This document shows, piece by piece, positions 17,901-30,437 of a DNA stretch of 64,000 nt (positions are counted from its first letter, which is position 1; each line of letters begins with the position of its first letter). Where the stretch lies: contig NW_003134351.1 in NCBI RefSeq assembly GCF_000003605.2, positions 134,258 to 198,257 of the forward strand. Direction: 5' to 3'. This DNA is from Saccoglossus kowalevskii (Eukaryota; Hemichordata; Enteropneusta; Harrimaniidae). The position numbers were made by a program, and so were the translations under genes. Under the pieces are notes generated by a model. It saw only the letters and a program-made list of their open reading frames with translations. It searched no databases and was not told the origin of the DNA.

Positions 17901-20900
17901 GTCTGATCATGTTCTTCATGGATAAGTAATTGTTTAATACTTTCTAAACTGATGTATTAATAAACAATTGTGCCCCATATACTTGTTTCCTGGTTCCAAA
18001 ACTGCCACTTTCCTAAGATTTTCTCAAGTCATCATGTTTCAGTTGCGATGTTTTGGTCAAACATTGTACCACTTTGAAATTTCAAAATATTTTCCTTTGT
18101 GAATAAAAATGTTACAATACTAGAACGTATTACAGAAAATAACCGATAACCTTTATGTAGTCGGGAAATTGACAAACTAAATGTATTTGTCAAAGTAAAG
18201 TTGGCAGAAAGCCAACTGTTTGTCAGCACTTATTCCAGAAAATACTTGCACTCATACTTACCGGTACATACTGAATTCCTATTTTGCTGTAGAAATATTG
18301 TTACACAGTGTTTTTTGCTGTGGTACAGTATGTTTTTATACTGGAACTGGGTGAAGTTATTGAAAACAAGTCATTGAAAATGACACAGTCCTCGTTAAAT
18401 TATTGAAAGTTCTCTTTGTGCTCGTCATATTAAAGCGGAGGGGTTGTCGCGAGCGTGTCCTTGAAACTTGAGGATACAACAGATTGTTTATTTACATCAA
18501 AACACGTGTTCCGTGTAGTAGTAATATGGCCAAAAATAAAAACAGTCGTTATTCGGCCATCTTTGATCTGATTATGAAACACACTGATATGTATGATGTA
18601 TGTGCCAAATACGAATGAAAATGGTACATAAATTGTGGAAATATAGTAGTAAGGCCAAAAAGTCAGATGGCTGTCAATCGGTCATCCTTGACCAGATTTT
18701 GAAACAAATTGTCATGGACATGCATCCTAACATGTATAATCTATGTACCAATTTTGAATGAAAACTGACAAAGCATGTCCAAAATACAACATTTTCAAAA
18801 AACAAGATGGCTGCCAGTCGGCCATCTTTGATCCAATTGTGAAATAAATCGTCATGGACATGTATCCTAACATGTATAATCTATGTACCAAGTTTGAATG
18901 AAAACTGAAAAAGCATGTCCAAAATACAACTTTTTCAAAAAACAAGATGGCTGCCAGTTGGCCATTTTGAATCAAATCACTAAATTACTGCATGTGCATA
19001 TGTTCCACATAAGGTACTAGACACATGCAAAGAATGAATGGTATCGGTCCACAGGATTCTGAGATATGACTCCGGACGGACGCACGGACGGAGACCGAAT
19101 TACAAGTCGCCGTTTTCGGACTTCGTCCGAACGGGGACTAATAAATGTATCCAATCAGACTATCTTCAGAGTAAATCATCTCTATGGGATCTCCCAAGTA
19201 TCAGAATGTTCAACCTTCAGGCAATGATTGATTTATTTTTGTAGGTGGAATATGTGAAGAAGTACGTAAAGATGCCTGGAAATTCTTGTTTGGCCTTTAT
19301 CCATGTTCATCCACAGCCAGGTAGGTAAGAACTGGTCAACACCAAAACTCATGTATTTATTTTGTGCCATATGAAGAAATTGGTTCAGCTATGTGTATCC
19401 ATTTTTATGTGTTGGGGACATTTATATTGGAGTTAATGTTTAGTTCATTTTCTTTTTGTACGCTTTTCTTTCAGTTGATTCAAAAATAATAATTAGAATT
19501 GATGTCAATAAGTCAGACAATAGCAAGAAGCCAAAAAGACATTGTTTTCCATGGTTACACCTCCAATGGAGACAAAATAAACTAGTTTTTACTGTCATAG
19601 CAATATTGTATCGAACATCAAAACATCAACATTGCCAGCTATGTTGCTGACCGCTTTGTTATGTCTCGAGATCGTTGCCTGATTAGAACTGGTTAGTTCA
19701 AACCACTTTTACAAGAGTACGCCATTCAGCAAAAGTGACACGTACCACACCATCGCCAGTGTCCAGACATTTCATACTGTGTAAATACTTAACTTTGCCA
19801 TTTATTATATAGATTGAATAAATGCTGACAATGTTGGTTTTTTGGTGTTCAGAACAATATGATGTGGCTTACATACACTTCTATTGAAAACAGCAAAATA
19901 CAGAACTACCCCTATGTTTTCAAATGTCAATGATTTCTCAGTATCTACTGGTAATAATTTTTTTGAAAGGAACTCTAGCTAGCTAGTTATCTTTAATTTA
20001 ATACCAGCCATTTATTTTTATGCACTTAACATGGCTGTCAGTACCTGCGTTTTTTTGGTGTTGTTTTTGTGTTTTTAATAAAACATTTTTTTTTGCTGTT
20101 TTGAATAAATTACCGTAAAATCTGTATTAGAAGCTGCATCACTAATAGAAGTCGCACCCATTCTTTTTGAATTATTGATGCTGATGCTCTAATATTGTGT
20201 TGATGCTCTAATAGAAGCCACATCCCCTCTGATGCATTGTACCATTTTAATAGAAGCCGTGGCCCTTAATACAGATTTTACAGTATTATGAATTCAATGC
20301 GTTGTTGGCATGTAGATTGAATGTTACAGGAGTTAAATCAGAATGCAAATCATAAAAAGGAAAAAAATAGTCACTGGCAGCAATAAAAGTTAGATCTGTA
20401 TTTAGTCAGTTGTTTGGTAGAATCTGTGAAAATTGCAGATATTTTATAAAAAATGTTGAAATGTTACAGCTTCCCTAACTGCCAGTTACCCCCTGATTGT
20501 GTTTTCCATAATAAAATCACAATGATTAATGACAGCTTATTTTTTTTTCAGGGAGCGAGAAACTCTTGCTCTGGAGAATCACTGCAGGTACCATGCATTG
20601 AAGACTATATGGAAAAAAAACCTATCATCACCGCAGTATAGTTATTGTGTTGATAAACCTGATTATTTGACTGATGACAGTCAGGAACAAGGTAAATATG
20701 ATAGCACTATGGGTAATATATCCACAATGTTAATTAATGTTTATATAAAATTTAAAAGAATGTTGTCACTCATATTAATGCAAGAAGATTAAGGAGATCA
20801 AAATAAGAATGAACACAATTTTGATCTGTAAAAATAGCAGAATTCAAGGAAAGGCACAAGAGCTAAGGTCATTATGCTTGACAGTATTTTGTTTTATATT

Positions 20901-23900
20901 TTGACAGATGAAGTATTTACAAATGAGATTGAGTCTCTCAATAGCATCACGGTCGGTGGGACACGGAAACTTAGTGAAGAAGTGAAACAACAGAAATGTT
21001 TTGCTGATATACAGGGACAGGTGAGCATCCAATGACTGTGCTTGGGTCATGCTATTTAGTCCATAGGGGTGACAGGTATAGTGAACAGAAAACAGATATT
21101 GCTTCTAATTGACAGTGGTGCAGCTGAAAAAAAGTGCTTAAAAAAAAGAACTGGAATATTATTGTTGGTGTTGCTGTTAATCTAGTAGTTTCGCATTTGT
21201 TTACAATGTAAATAACAGAGGTGTGTCAAAGGTCAATTTAAGTTATATTTTAATGAACCATATTAAATAAATGCAATTTTCTATTGAAGCAAATATAATA
21301 TTCCTTTAATTATATACAGTGTAATCTTATTCAGCATTATATGGCATCGTTTCAATATGTTTGAGTGGTTAATTAAACTTATTACTTTCTTGATGTCTGC
21401 TGTAAAATATTCAGTTCTGGTCACTCCTGATTGATTAATATCAAGTTTACTCTGTAACAATCATCCCTACATTCATGTACAGGTGTATGCTGGTCGACAA
21501 TCCATTGATATGAACTCAGGCTGCTGTGCTATAAGAATCATAGATAAAGATGTACCGAGAACCGACAGAGATCATCCCTATTTTCTGTAAGTTGATTACT
21601 TGTACTGGCAATATTATCACTGAATTGATGTGCTGTGTACATTTAGTGAAATACTGTAGAATACTTTATTTTTGCTTGGAATTTATTTTCGCTGAAGGAA
21701 TGATTCTGTGAAAATAAAATCCAGCGAATATACTTTTTTTCTCATCAAATATCAGTGAAAATAAATTCCAAGCAAAACGCTCAAATAGTGAAAATAAAGT
21801 ATTCCACAGTATGCAATATTAGTGATTCATTTCCTTTTATTTTTTCCTTAACTTTTTGAAGTTTTGTCAATTATTGATCAAAATCTTTTGCCAAGAGATT
21901 TGCAATGTACATAACATGATTAAAAATGTGACACAAAAATATTGTGGCATTTTCTTTCTATAGAGACCTACAAAATCAACTTTGAACCAAAAGAAGATTA
22001 TGATATTTTTTGTTGATATTAAGTAAAAATAAGTAATAATCTTTTTTATTTTTTATTTTACACAGAGGTGATAAAAATCCACATTTATCAGTACTGCGAG
22101 ATATACTTATAACATTTGCTGTATTTCATCCAGGTAACCATGGCATAGTCAAACTATTTCTATTTGAAGTTTTATATACATACACCAGTATGTATTGTTG
22201 TTTTTAAAATGTACCAGAGTCTGTTTGGTTTATTGAAAAACTGAGCATGGCACACTTTAGAATAAAATGTAGAACTTTACAAAATGCAAGTATACATGTA
22301 TACATTTCAAAATTGGACTGAAATCCATGCTGTGATTTTTTTTATGTGATAATAATTGAGTTTTATTTTTGACTTGATACAGATGTAGGATATGCACAGG
22401 GAATGAATGACATAGTCAGCAGATTTCTCATCGTCTTCAATTCAGAAGTGGATGCTTATTGGTGCTTTATTAAATACATGGAAAACATTCACACAGATTT
22501 CGTAGAATCCGGAATGCTTCGGAAAATCAGTAAGTATTTTGCAATGGTGTCAATATCAATTGTTTTAGTACAATTTATACAATGTGTATGCTAAACTTTG
22601 ACCCAAATGTTTTGCTTCTAGAACTTCTAAGGCAGCTTTTACAGGAAGTTGACAGACCCCTCTACAGGCATCTTAATAGATGTTGCACGGAAGACTTGAT
22701 GTTTGCACACAGGTATGTTAAGATTTCCAGTCTTTAAATCTTTGAAAGTTGTTTCTACAAAGTCTATACACATAATTTACTCCTACTTACCATATTGATT
22801 GGACACTGAACTGAAAACACATTGACTGAATTCCCCACAGTTGGCTGTGTGTTGCAAATATAGAGAAGGTTAAATATAACACTTTTTTGATGTCCATGTG
22901 TTCGTCTTAGGTGGTTGATGTTAACTTTTAAAAGGGAATTTCCATTTGAAGATGGATTGAAATTATTTGAGATAATCAGTAGCCACTATCTGGAGTTAAC
23001 GTCAGTCGAGGCTGAGAGAGAACGAGACATGGAGAGAGCTCGAGAATTTGAGAGAATTGGTGAGTGATAGAAAGGCATTTTTTTATTTTGTGAGTTCTTG
23101 CAGATATTAGACGAAATTTTGTGCAGTTGAAAATAAATTAAATTTCCAAAAAATATAACCTTCCACACCTATCGGGGGGGGGGGGGGGGGGGGGCTTGGT
23201 CGTTTCACTCCCTCGCCAGTGTGTGCTTCCTCTTGTTCATTTTTTCTAGAAAAAACCCTGATTGACCATAGTTTTTTTATCAGCCAAAGCAAATCCAATA
23301 GAACCCAAGTGTAGTACTCATTATACGTTATATTCTTTATACATATAATGGCTATGCTGAAAGTTTTAGTAGATCGCTATCAGATTTTGAGTGTACAAAA
23401 CAAATTTGCGACCACACTAATTATTTTTCTGTGAACATTTTCATTTGTTCACTACAGAGGGTGGTAGAATCCTAGAGACTGAAATCAGCAGTGCTAACAA
23501 CGACTTCACCTTTGAACTATTCGTGTGTGCTGCTATACTGATAGAAGAAAGAAAGCTGATATTGAAATGTGACGACTCTGCCTCTGTCTTCACTACAGTC
23601 AATGGGTAAGCTAGAGGGTAGAATCATTCTCTACTGAGATGTGTTGTTGCACATTTGAATTTTGAATTCTGAAACGAGTCATTGCTATTCGGTTGTGGTG
23701 GGTGTCATTTATAGGAATGTGTAGTTCAAGTGCTTTTCATTCTGTGCCAGCTGTCATTATATTTGAGAGGATGATGTGCATCAAGAATGATCACATCAGA
23801 TTTTGTTTCCTATTCCAAAGTTGTTATTTGTCCAATCCAATCATTTCCGCTACGTTGGTCATAATCACTAAATAATAAATATCAGTTGGTAAATGAATAA

Positions 23901-24070
23901 TTTTTTTTGTCTGTAGTTTGATGTGTACAATGGATCTTGCCACAATCATCAATCGAGCAGAGAACGTCTTCCTCTCTTACTGTAGAAAATCAGCACAAGA
24001 TTGTTTTGCCTTGGTAGAGTTGCCTCAATCAACGGTGCCATACGTTGCACAGAATCATGGGTACCTTTGA
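14998..24070 (+). CDS. TBC-domain Rab GTPase-activating protein (TBC1D15/17/21-like)
   Basis: Twelve exons join in phase to 473 aa: 14998-15051, 15292-15469, 19245-19320, 20552-20691, 20908-21020, 21483-21586, 22066-22133, 22383-22529, 22622-22712, 22911-23059, 23458-23605, 23917-24070. The TBC domain spans roughly residues 77-420. Both catalytic fingers are present: the arginine finger in the IxxDxxR motif (IIDKDVPRTDR, R213) and the glutamine finger in YxQ (GYAQGMND, Q250). FRGGICEEVRKDAWKFLFG and HRWLMLTFKREFPF resemble the TBC1D15/17 group. The roughly 300-residue N-terminal Rab-binding region of TBC1D15/17 is absent; only about 60 acidic residues precede the domain, a layout nearer TBC1D21. 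A charged insert (EAERERDMERAREFER) interrupts the late domain. Family is certain, subfamily is not. I chose the ATG at 14998 for its strong context; an in-frame ATG lies at 14983. Confidence 0.9.
18540..19142. repeat. 'atggctgccagtcggccat' repeat with ~140-bp tandem units
   Basis: Two and a half to three units of about 140 bp repeat here; the marker GTCATGGACATG occurs at 18711 and 18851, each followed by AACATGTATAATCTATGTAC and a CAAGATGGCTGCCAGT block. The right end (about 19060-19142) carries a CGGACGGACGCACGG block and GTTTTCGGACTTCGTCCG, a small palindrome. A related, older copy is at 38215-38655. It sits in the 3.8-kb intron 2 of the TBC gene. Confidence 0.65.
20111..20286. mobile_element. 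MITE family B (ACCGTAAAATCTGTATTA termini)
   Basis: The termini are inverted: TACCGTAAAATCTGTATTAG at the left and TTAATACAGATTTTACAGTA at the right. The interior repeats 'ctaatagaagc(c)' several times. Truncated copies lie at 24731-24890 and 63905-63962. The 176-bp element has no coding capacity and a TA duplication is likely. Confidence 0.75.
21652..21811. mobile_element. MITE family A copy
   Basis: The copy starts TACTGTAGAATACTTTATTT and ends AAAGTATTCCACAGTA, an inverted terminus. It carries the diagnostic GTGAAAATAAAATCCAGCGA interior and sits in intron 6 of the TBC gene. Confidence 0.75.
23174..23194 (+). repeat. Poly-G run (21 G)
   Basis: A pure run of 21 G lies in intron 10 of the TBC gene. 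The length of such runs is often mis-sequenced, so the true count is uncertain. Confidence 0.9.
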
Positions 24071-24730
24071 GTCCCCTGTAGGTATTGACATCATGAGAAC
24101 ATGTGGAGTTGTCATACCTGATTGTCATCAGAACATGTTATCTGCAGAATCCAGTTACAAGTAATATTATTAACCAAGTTAAATTTACAAAATTTAAAGT
24201 TTAATATAAAGAAAAGTACACATGCCTTTCCACAATATTGAGTTTCTTGTAGTAGCTCACATCTCTGCCAACATTACAATTTATACACAGTGTATTGTGT
24301 ATACTTTTGTGGATTTATTTGCACAGATCTCACACAAAATTTATTCTATGCAGTTGTTTAAAATGTGTTATCAGAGATTAAAGCATTTCTTTGTGACTAA
24401 CGAGTATTTAAAAAAATTTCACATCCTGTTCAGATGTGTTGCTGAAAAGTGACATCCTGAGAAGAGTGAATAATTTGTATTTGTTAATTTTTTTAGAAAA
24501 ATCTTTACAAGAGAGTATAGAAGACATTATGGTTACATTTGATACACATCAATACCTGTGTAGCAATATATTCTTTCTTGTTTTAATTTGAAAACAATTG
24601 ACCATTTCCATTTATTTGTTATTTTAGTTAATAACACATGGTCACAGGGTTGTTCTTGCCTCATCATAAAGTGTCTCAGTGATGGATTCACTACTCATTA
24701 TACTTCTATTATTTATTTGATGAAGTGACT

Positions 24731-24890
24731 TACTGTAAAATCTGTATTACAAGCTGCGGCTTCTATTAAAATGGTACAATACAACAGAGGGGATGCAGCT
24801 TCTGTTAAAGCATCTACACATATGAGGAATGATGAATTTTTGATTCTCAATTATTCAAAAAGAACTTCTATTAGGGTTTCTAATACAGAT
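24731..24890. mobile_element. MITE family B, right end cut by a family S element
   Basis: It begins TACTGTAAAATCTGTATTAC and runs to TTCTAATACAGATTTT, where the right terminus should continue but the family S element starts instead at about 24891. The B element is therefore the older of the two. Confidence 0.65.
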
Positions 24891-25812
24891 TTTTAGCTCC
24901 GCTGTCGACTTTGTCGAGCGGAGCTTATCATATGAGTGATTGTCCGTCGTCGTCGTCCGTGTCAATGTTTTACTTTTTCGACTTCTTCTTGAAAACTACA
25001 AGCCCGAATGCTTTGATACTTGGTGTATATGTACCTTGGGTAGACCTTTCTTAGGTTTGTTCATTTCATGTTGATATCTTCAATTCATGTGATAAAGTGC
25101 AATTGCTTTGATATTACATATATAGGTACTACATGTGGACCTCTCTCAGATTTGTTCATTTTGTAATGATATCTTTAATTCTCTAATTTTGGTGAATATT
25201 TTTATCATTTTCGGTAAAAAGTGATATTTTCGACTTCTTGTTAAAAACCGCAAGTCCAATTGCTTTGATACTACATATATAGGTACTACATGTGAACCTC
25301 TCTCAGATTTGTTCATTTCGTGATGATATCTTCAATTCTCTAATTTTGGTGAATATTTTTGTAATTTTTGGTAAAAAGTGATATTTTCGATTTCTTGTTA
25401 AAAACCACAAGTTCGATTGCTTTGATATTACTATATAGATACTACATGTAGACCTTTCTTAGATTTGTTCATTTCGTGATGATATCTTCAATTCTCTAAT
25501 TTTGGTGAATATTTTTGTAATTTTTGGTAAAAAGTGATATTTTCGATTTCTTGTTAAAAACCACAAGTTCGATTGCTTTGATATTACTATATAGATACTA
25601 CATGTAGACCTTTCTTAGATTTGTTCATTTTGTAATGATATCTTCAATTCTCTAATTTTGGTGAATATTTTGGTCATTTTTGGTAGAAAGTGATATTTTC
25701 GACTTCTTGTTAAAAACTGTAAGTCCGATTGCTTTGATACTATACATATTGTTCATTTTCTAATGATATCTTCAGTTCTTTAATTGAAATGTGCATTGCT
25801 AACAGCGGAGCT
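24891..25812. mobile_element. TIR element family S with internal ~157-bp tandem array
   Basis: The left end (TTTTAGCTCCGCTGTCGACT) and right end (AACAGCGGAGCTA) are the same terminal repeats as in the 245-bp copy at 11967. Between them a unit of about 157 bp is repeated; the marker ATTGCTTTGATA lies at 25102, 25259, 25416, 25572 and 25728. The units carry 'ttgttcatttcgtgatgata' and 'agtgatattttcgacttctt' blocks. The element has no coding frame. Confidence 0.75.
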
Positions 25813-28139
25813 ATCTCAGCCGACAGGCTGCTTGTATGGTATTGTTAAAGAAAGTTTTCACGATTTATCAGCACATTATGCAAGAGACAACTAAATCTAT
25901 ATTGTTGGTAGTTTTAACACTAGCCATAAGCCATAACTACCCGGTAAGCATTTTTTACTGTGTTTTTTGGGGGGTATATTTTATTATATTTAATGCTTTT
26001 ATCTTAATCTGTCATTACATATTTTTAAAGAGAACATTTAGTATATAAATGTACATGCATTACAACTTTTTATTGTGCTCTACTAATTGAAATGTGTGAA
26101 TTCAAAGATTTGAATTTTGTTGATATATTTTGCATATACATGTATTTAAGTTAGCATGTGGTTTTGTTGACAGCAAGCAGACACCACGACCCAACGCCTG
26201 ATCATAAATACATGTTTACACAAAGTTCAAAAGTACCAGGATGTTTGAACTTTAGGGGTCATGCATAAATACCCATTGTGTTTAGCTGAAGCTGTGTTGA
26301 CAAGACATAATACAAATTGTAATAATGTATTATCACATTTATGCACATACTTTTACAGATAAATGTTATACTTTAGTTATGCTATCATTTGATTTACTAA
26401 TATTTTCTAACAAACAAATAGATGTTCCTATCTGCAACGTTACTTTAGGTGGAATGCTCAATAAACAAGCAAGGCATCTGTGATTGGCTTATCATTTAGG
26501 TGTTATGGTAAAGTAACCAATCAGGGTTACCTTAAATTACCTTCCGCTCATAAAGTTGACCGAGAGCAAGTCACAGCAGTTTATACAAGCAGTATGGTGG
26601 GCAAGATTGATAAGATCATCTCTCGGAATTAAATATCATTTTTGGGGAAATAAAAATTTGGACAGTAAATGTACATGTATATGTAGGTTGCCATGACAGC
26701 AAATGCTTTTAAAATTACCACCAGGATTGATAGGAACCATAAAGCAGTCGTCACTGTGACACAAACAGTATACATGTATAACCAAATGTACATGCAGAGT
26801 TAGGGTATGGATCACAAGATGAATGCAAAAACATTTCTGTAAATTTTTATTAGCAAGTTATATTCTTGGTTTTTCTAGTGTCCTTGTATTTTTTACAATA
26901 CATTTTAGTGTACTGCATGTTTTTACTTTGAGTTCTCTCATTTTCTTTTTAACAATTTAACCTTCCCAAAGCATCCATGGCATTCTGTGATGCTGTTACT
27001 GATAACAAGTAACATGCACAGAGAACTTGCATTGTAATATGAAGTTCACTTTACACATTTTCAATGGCACCTTCAATACATATCGGTGTGTTAAGTGGTG
27101 ATACTTGCAACCAATATTTTACCATCTCTTACCAAACTTAATAAAATCTAACACCTAATTTTGTATCCCTTTCCTGGGGGACACACTGCAGAACATTTTC
27201 ATGCTTGTTTCCATCAATCAAACACATAGCAGTCTCCATTTGCCAGACTATGCACACGAGATAAAATTACGTGGGTTTGTACATATGCCATGTTTTATCT
27301 TTGTTTGTGATATCAGTTTGTTATTTTTCAAGTGCAATATTAATCTGTCATGGCGGATTATGTTGAGATTTATGATATAATATAATAAAGGATTATTTAC
27401 CTGTTGCTATGGTAATTCTGGCTTTGGTTGTCTTTATTTTATCAATGACAAATGAAGAAAAGTACTCGTAAAGAAACAAGCCAATCATGATTTATTTTGT
27501 ATCTAGAACTATGACATGCATGTACACGATTACAGTACTGGATTTACCAGTAGTAAAAGTTACTTTGTGATTTATTGGCTATAGATTGTGTACATTTTTC
27601 CAAAAATTACACAAACTGGAAATGTTTTTTGCAGCAGTGATTCAGATACACCCAAAATACGACAAATAATTAGAGAATGTTGTTTGGGAAAACTGAACTC
27701 CTGCTACAAGGCATATTAGGCTGGCCTCTGTATAAGCAGATGACATCAAGAAATGAGATTCAACATTAATTTTACTGTTAAATGCAAACACATGCAGTCG
27801 AAGTCGGAGGATACGCCACAGGTGACCCTCTTCATAGTAAACACAATCACATTAAATCACCTTTTCGTCCTCTGAACCTAGTTCGGTTGTCAAGCTGTGG
27901 AAAAAAAAAAAGTTTTATAGTAGCATAAAGCAGAATTTGTCAGAATTTGCTGTAAACATCCAGAAAGTTGGTTTTCACTTACCACAGATCTCTTGCATTC
28001 AAAAAATGCCACTCTGAGTGCATTGCATTCCTGATTGACCCTCCCTTCTTTGAGACATTCTCTTGGTGTCTTCCCCTCCTGTTAAATAGAATTATACAAA
28101 CTAAGAATAGGAAAGAGTTCCATAAGCTCCCCTCACACT

Positions 28140-28510
28140 CCAGCCCCCCAATGTAATTCAATATGCCCCTCCAAATAATTAAAAGTGACCCAATGACTCG
28201 CATATCTTTGGGGCGAAGCTACGTTACAGAATGTTCTATGGACCATTCTACCATGTATTTCTATGGGCTCTGCAAGGAAATAGCACAAACTCAACTTTGA
28301 AGAAAGTAATTCTGAGCAATCGTATGTATATATAGGGGTAATCTTGTTTTCTGGGAGTTTTTGGCTTTTGTTTTCACCGTGATGGTTGCCAGGTGGTGAA
28401 AATGCCAGGATGTTCGCCCAAGGATACAATTGCAATGGAGGAGGGGTACCCGAGAGAGAGGCAAGGTTAGGATAATTGTTATGAGTGAGGGGGCCCTAGG
28501 TAACTCTTGC
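28140..28510. repeat. Dispersed repeat family D, longest copy
   Basis: The left end (CCCCCCAATGTAATTCAATA, TGCCCCTCCAAATA) and right end (a 'gaggcaaggttaggataatt' block and GAGTGAGGGGGCCCT) recur in opposite orientation at 45925-46070 and partly at 36186-36300. No coding frame or terminal inverted repeat is clear. Confidence 0.55.
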
Positions 28511-28583
28511 CTCAATATCATATTTTTTAAAACAATCGTAAACAGCCTTGATTGCTTCTTTATTATGATGTAACCCAGTTTTA

Positions 28584-28597
28584 GTTTCCATGGAAAC
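28584..28597. promoter_or_regulatory. RFX/X-box-type palindrome
   Basis: GTTTCCATGGAAAC is a perfect 14-bp palindrome close to the X-box consensus GTNRCCATGGYAAC bound by RFX factors. It lies in the GC-richer stretch upstream of UNC50, followed by an ATGGCTGC block. A single short motif is weak evidence of function. Confidence 0.3.
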
Positions 28598-30437
28598 GAA
28601 TATGGCTGCATCTCTTCTTTCTCAGGATCTGAAATCTAACATTCAGTAAATTGCTAAATTCACGAGAAATAGTCCACAGCTCTGTCAGCATGACACCATA
28701 CCCACCCCTCCCATCAACATGTCACCTCGGGCTTGGCGAGGTATTATCATGGATCCCCACCTTTCGTACGCAATCACTAGCAAGGAGGCACATCTTGAGG
28801 TCTTCCCTTGCTGCAGCACAAGGTCTTTTATCCTGTAACTCTGGCCTCTCATCCCAATATTTTGGCATTTTATCGGTACAATTCGCCCATGTGAATTCAA
28901 GTAAAAAAAATAACGCCGAACAGTAATCGCGGCTCTAAACAAACTACGTCACGTTTAAACGTAGGAAAAGGTAAGGTGTCAAAGAAACGTATTTGTTTGG
29001 CATCAGCTATTGAACCTCATGTGAAAGGAACATTGAAATTCGATGCGACGTTTTACATGGGCGCAGACATTTTGGATGATGGCTGCTGGGTAATGCGTGA
29101 TATTTCTGCGCAGATCACGAATATGAGTCAGATAACTAAAACACGTCAACAGTTGGGACTCGTTGACTAAAATTGACTCAATTGATAACCAACGCGTTTG
29201 GATGTTATTAAGGGCGACAGACACCGTAACAAGACCCATTTCGCAGCGCTATCTCGACGTGATATTTGCGATATACTATTGGACATTTGAGAAGGTGGGT
29301 ATCGACTTGTTCCAGTCTGGAGTTTCTAAAATTATCGTGCACCAGAATATGCCTGCAAAACTCTGATTATTATATCCGTTGAATTTCCCTGTATTTATTG
29401 TAATATTTACAAAACGAGAGTCACCTGTCTGATGACGTCGTATTATTTCGATAAAATATAGATTAGCGTAAAATACGACATGATACAGGAAACTTTCAGT
29501 TTTAGACTAGAATTCTAAATCAGATTTATATTATAAGTGATTTTTATATTTTTATTGATAACTTATTTCGCTATTTTTCAGTTATAATGTGCCAGAACAT
29601 TACACTACGCCATGTGTAATCGTCTGCAGCTAACTTGACCCTGCAAAAGTCATATTTTGGAAGATTATAGGCTGGTAACTTCCTAATTTAGGGTCTTATT
29701 TACAAATAATATAATTCCTAGTATTACTAAAATGATTCTTTGGCAGACTCCAATAGCAAATTCAGTTATGATAAACATGTGCTCTGTCCTAATGAAAAAA
29801 AAAAAATAATTAAATTTATCAGCTCTGATAAAATGGAAAAAAAAGGACTTCATTGTATGTGCGTGCCACAATTAGCAGTGAATATCCTCACAGTATCCCC
29901 AGTCATAAGATATAGAATGACTTAGCTAACTTTGACAGATGACAACAATGTTTAATTTTCTGACCATTTTAAAATATAATTCAGTAGCATAATTTTTTGA
30001 GTGGTCAAACTAACCATTATAGTCACATTAATAATAATTTATCATGGAGAGGTTCAATTCGGACAAACAAAAAGTTGACATGGTTTGGGGATGTTTTTGT
30101 ATGATCCAAATTATTAATCTCCATGTTTCTGCTGTTTAAAGTTACATGTATATATGTAATGACATTGCTTTTTTTAATTTGTGTAGAAACAGTGGTATAT
30201 ATTACATTGGTGATGTTGTATGGTTTTGATTAAGGTAGGGTTAGGGGGTGATGGTACTTCAGGAACTTTTACTGGTTAAACATTCAATAAATCTAATTTT
30301 TGATCACAATGCATATTTTGGAGATGCAGATCAATATATCTAAAAAAAAAACATTTAACATAATCTATAAATGGGTCCCACATATTACATCATTATACAC
30401 ATTTGCCAATTGCAATACAATGTTAATTTTTACAGAC

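Larger units (their letters stand above)
24071..30437. other. Intergenic region between the TBC gene and UNC50
   Basis: I see no coding exon with family similarity. The left part holds the TBC 3' UTR and nested repeats (24731-25812). The middle (25813-28130) is AT-rich with nothing recognisable. The right part has a dispersed repeat (28140-28510) and, from about 28560 to 29370, a more GC- and CpG-rich stretch that could be the UNC50 promoter and 5' UTR exon. The UNC50 start codon sits two bases into an exon (acceptor at 30435), so at least one non-coding exon must lie upstream. Confidence 0.55.

Noticed and set aside
24960-25800. CRISPR-like array
   Set aside because: Units of about 157 bp are contiguous, without spacers, and lie inside a eukaryotic transposon.
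28133-28942. Several overlapping 80-106-codon frames on both strands near 28-29 kb
   Set aside because: They overlap a dispersed repeat and a CpG-rich stretch, lie in conflicting frames and match no family I know.
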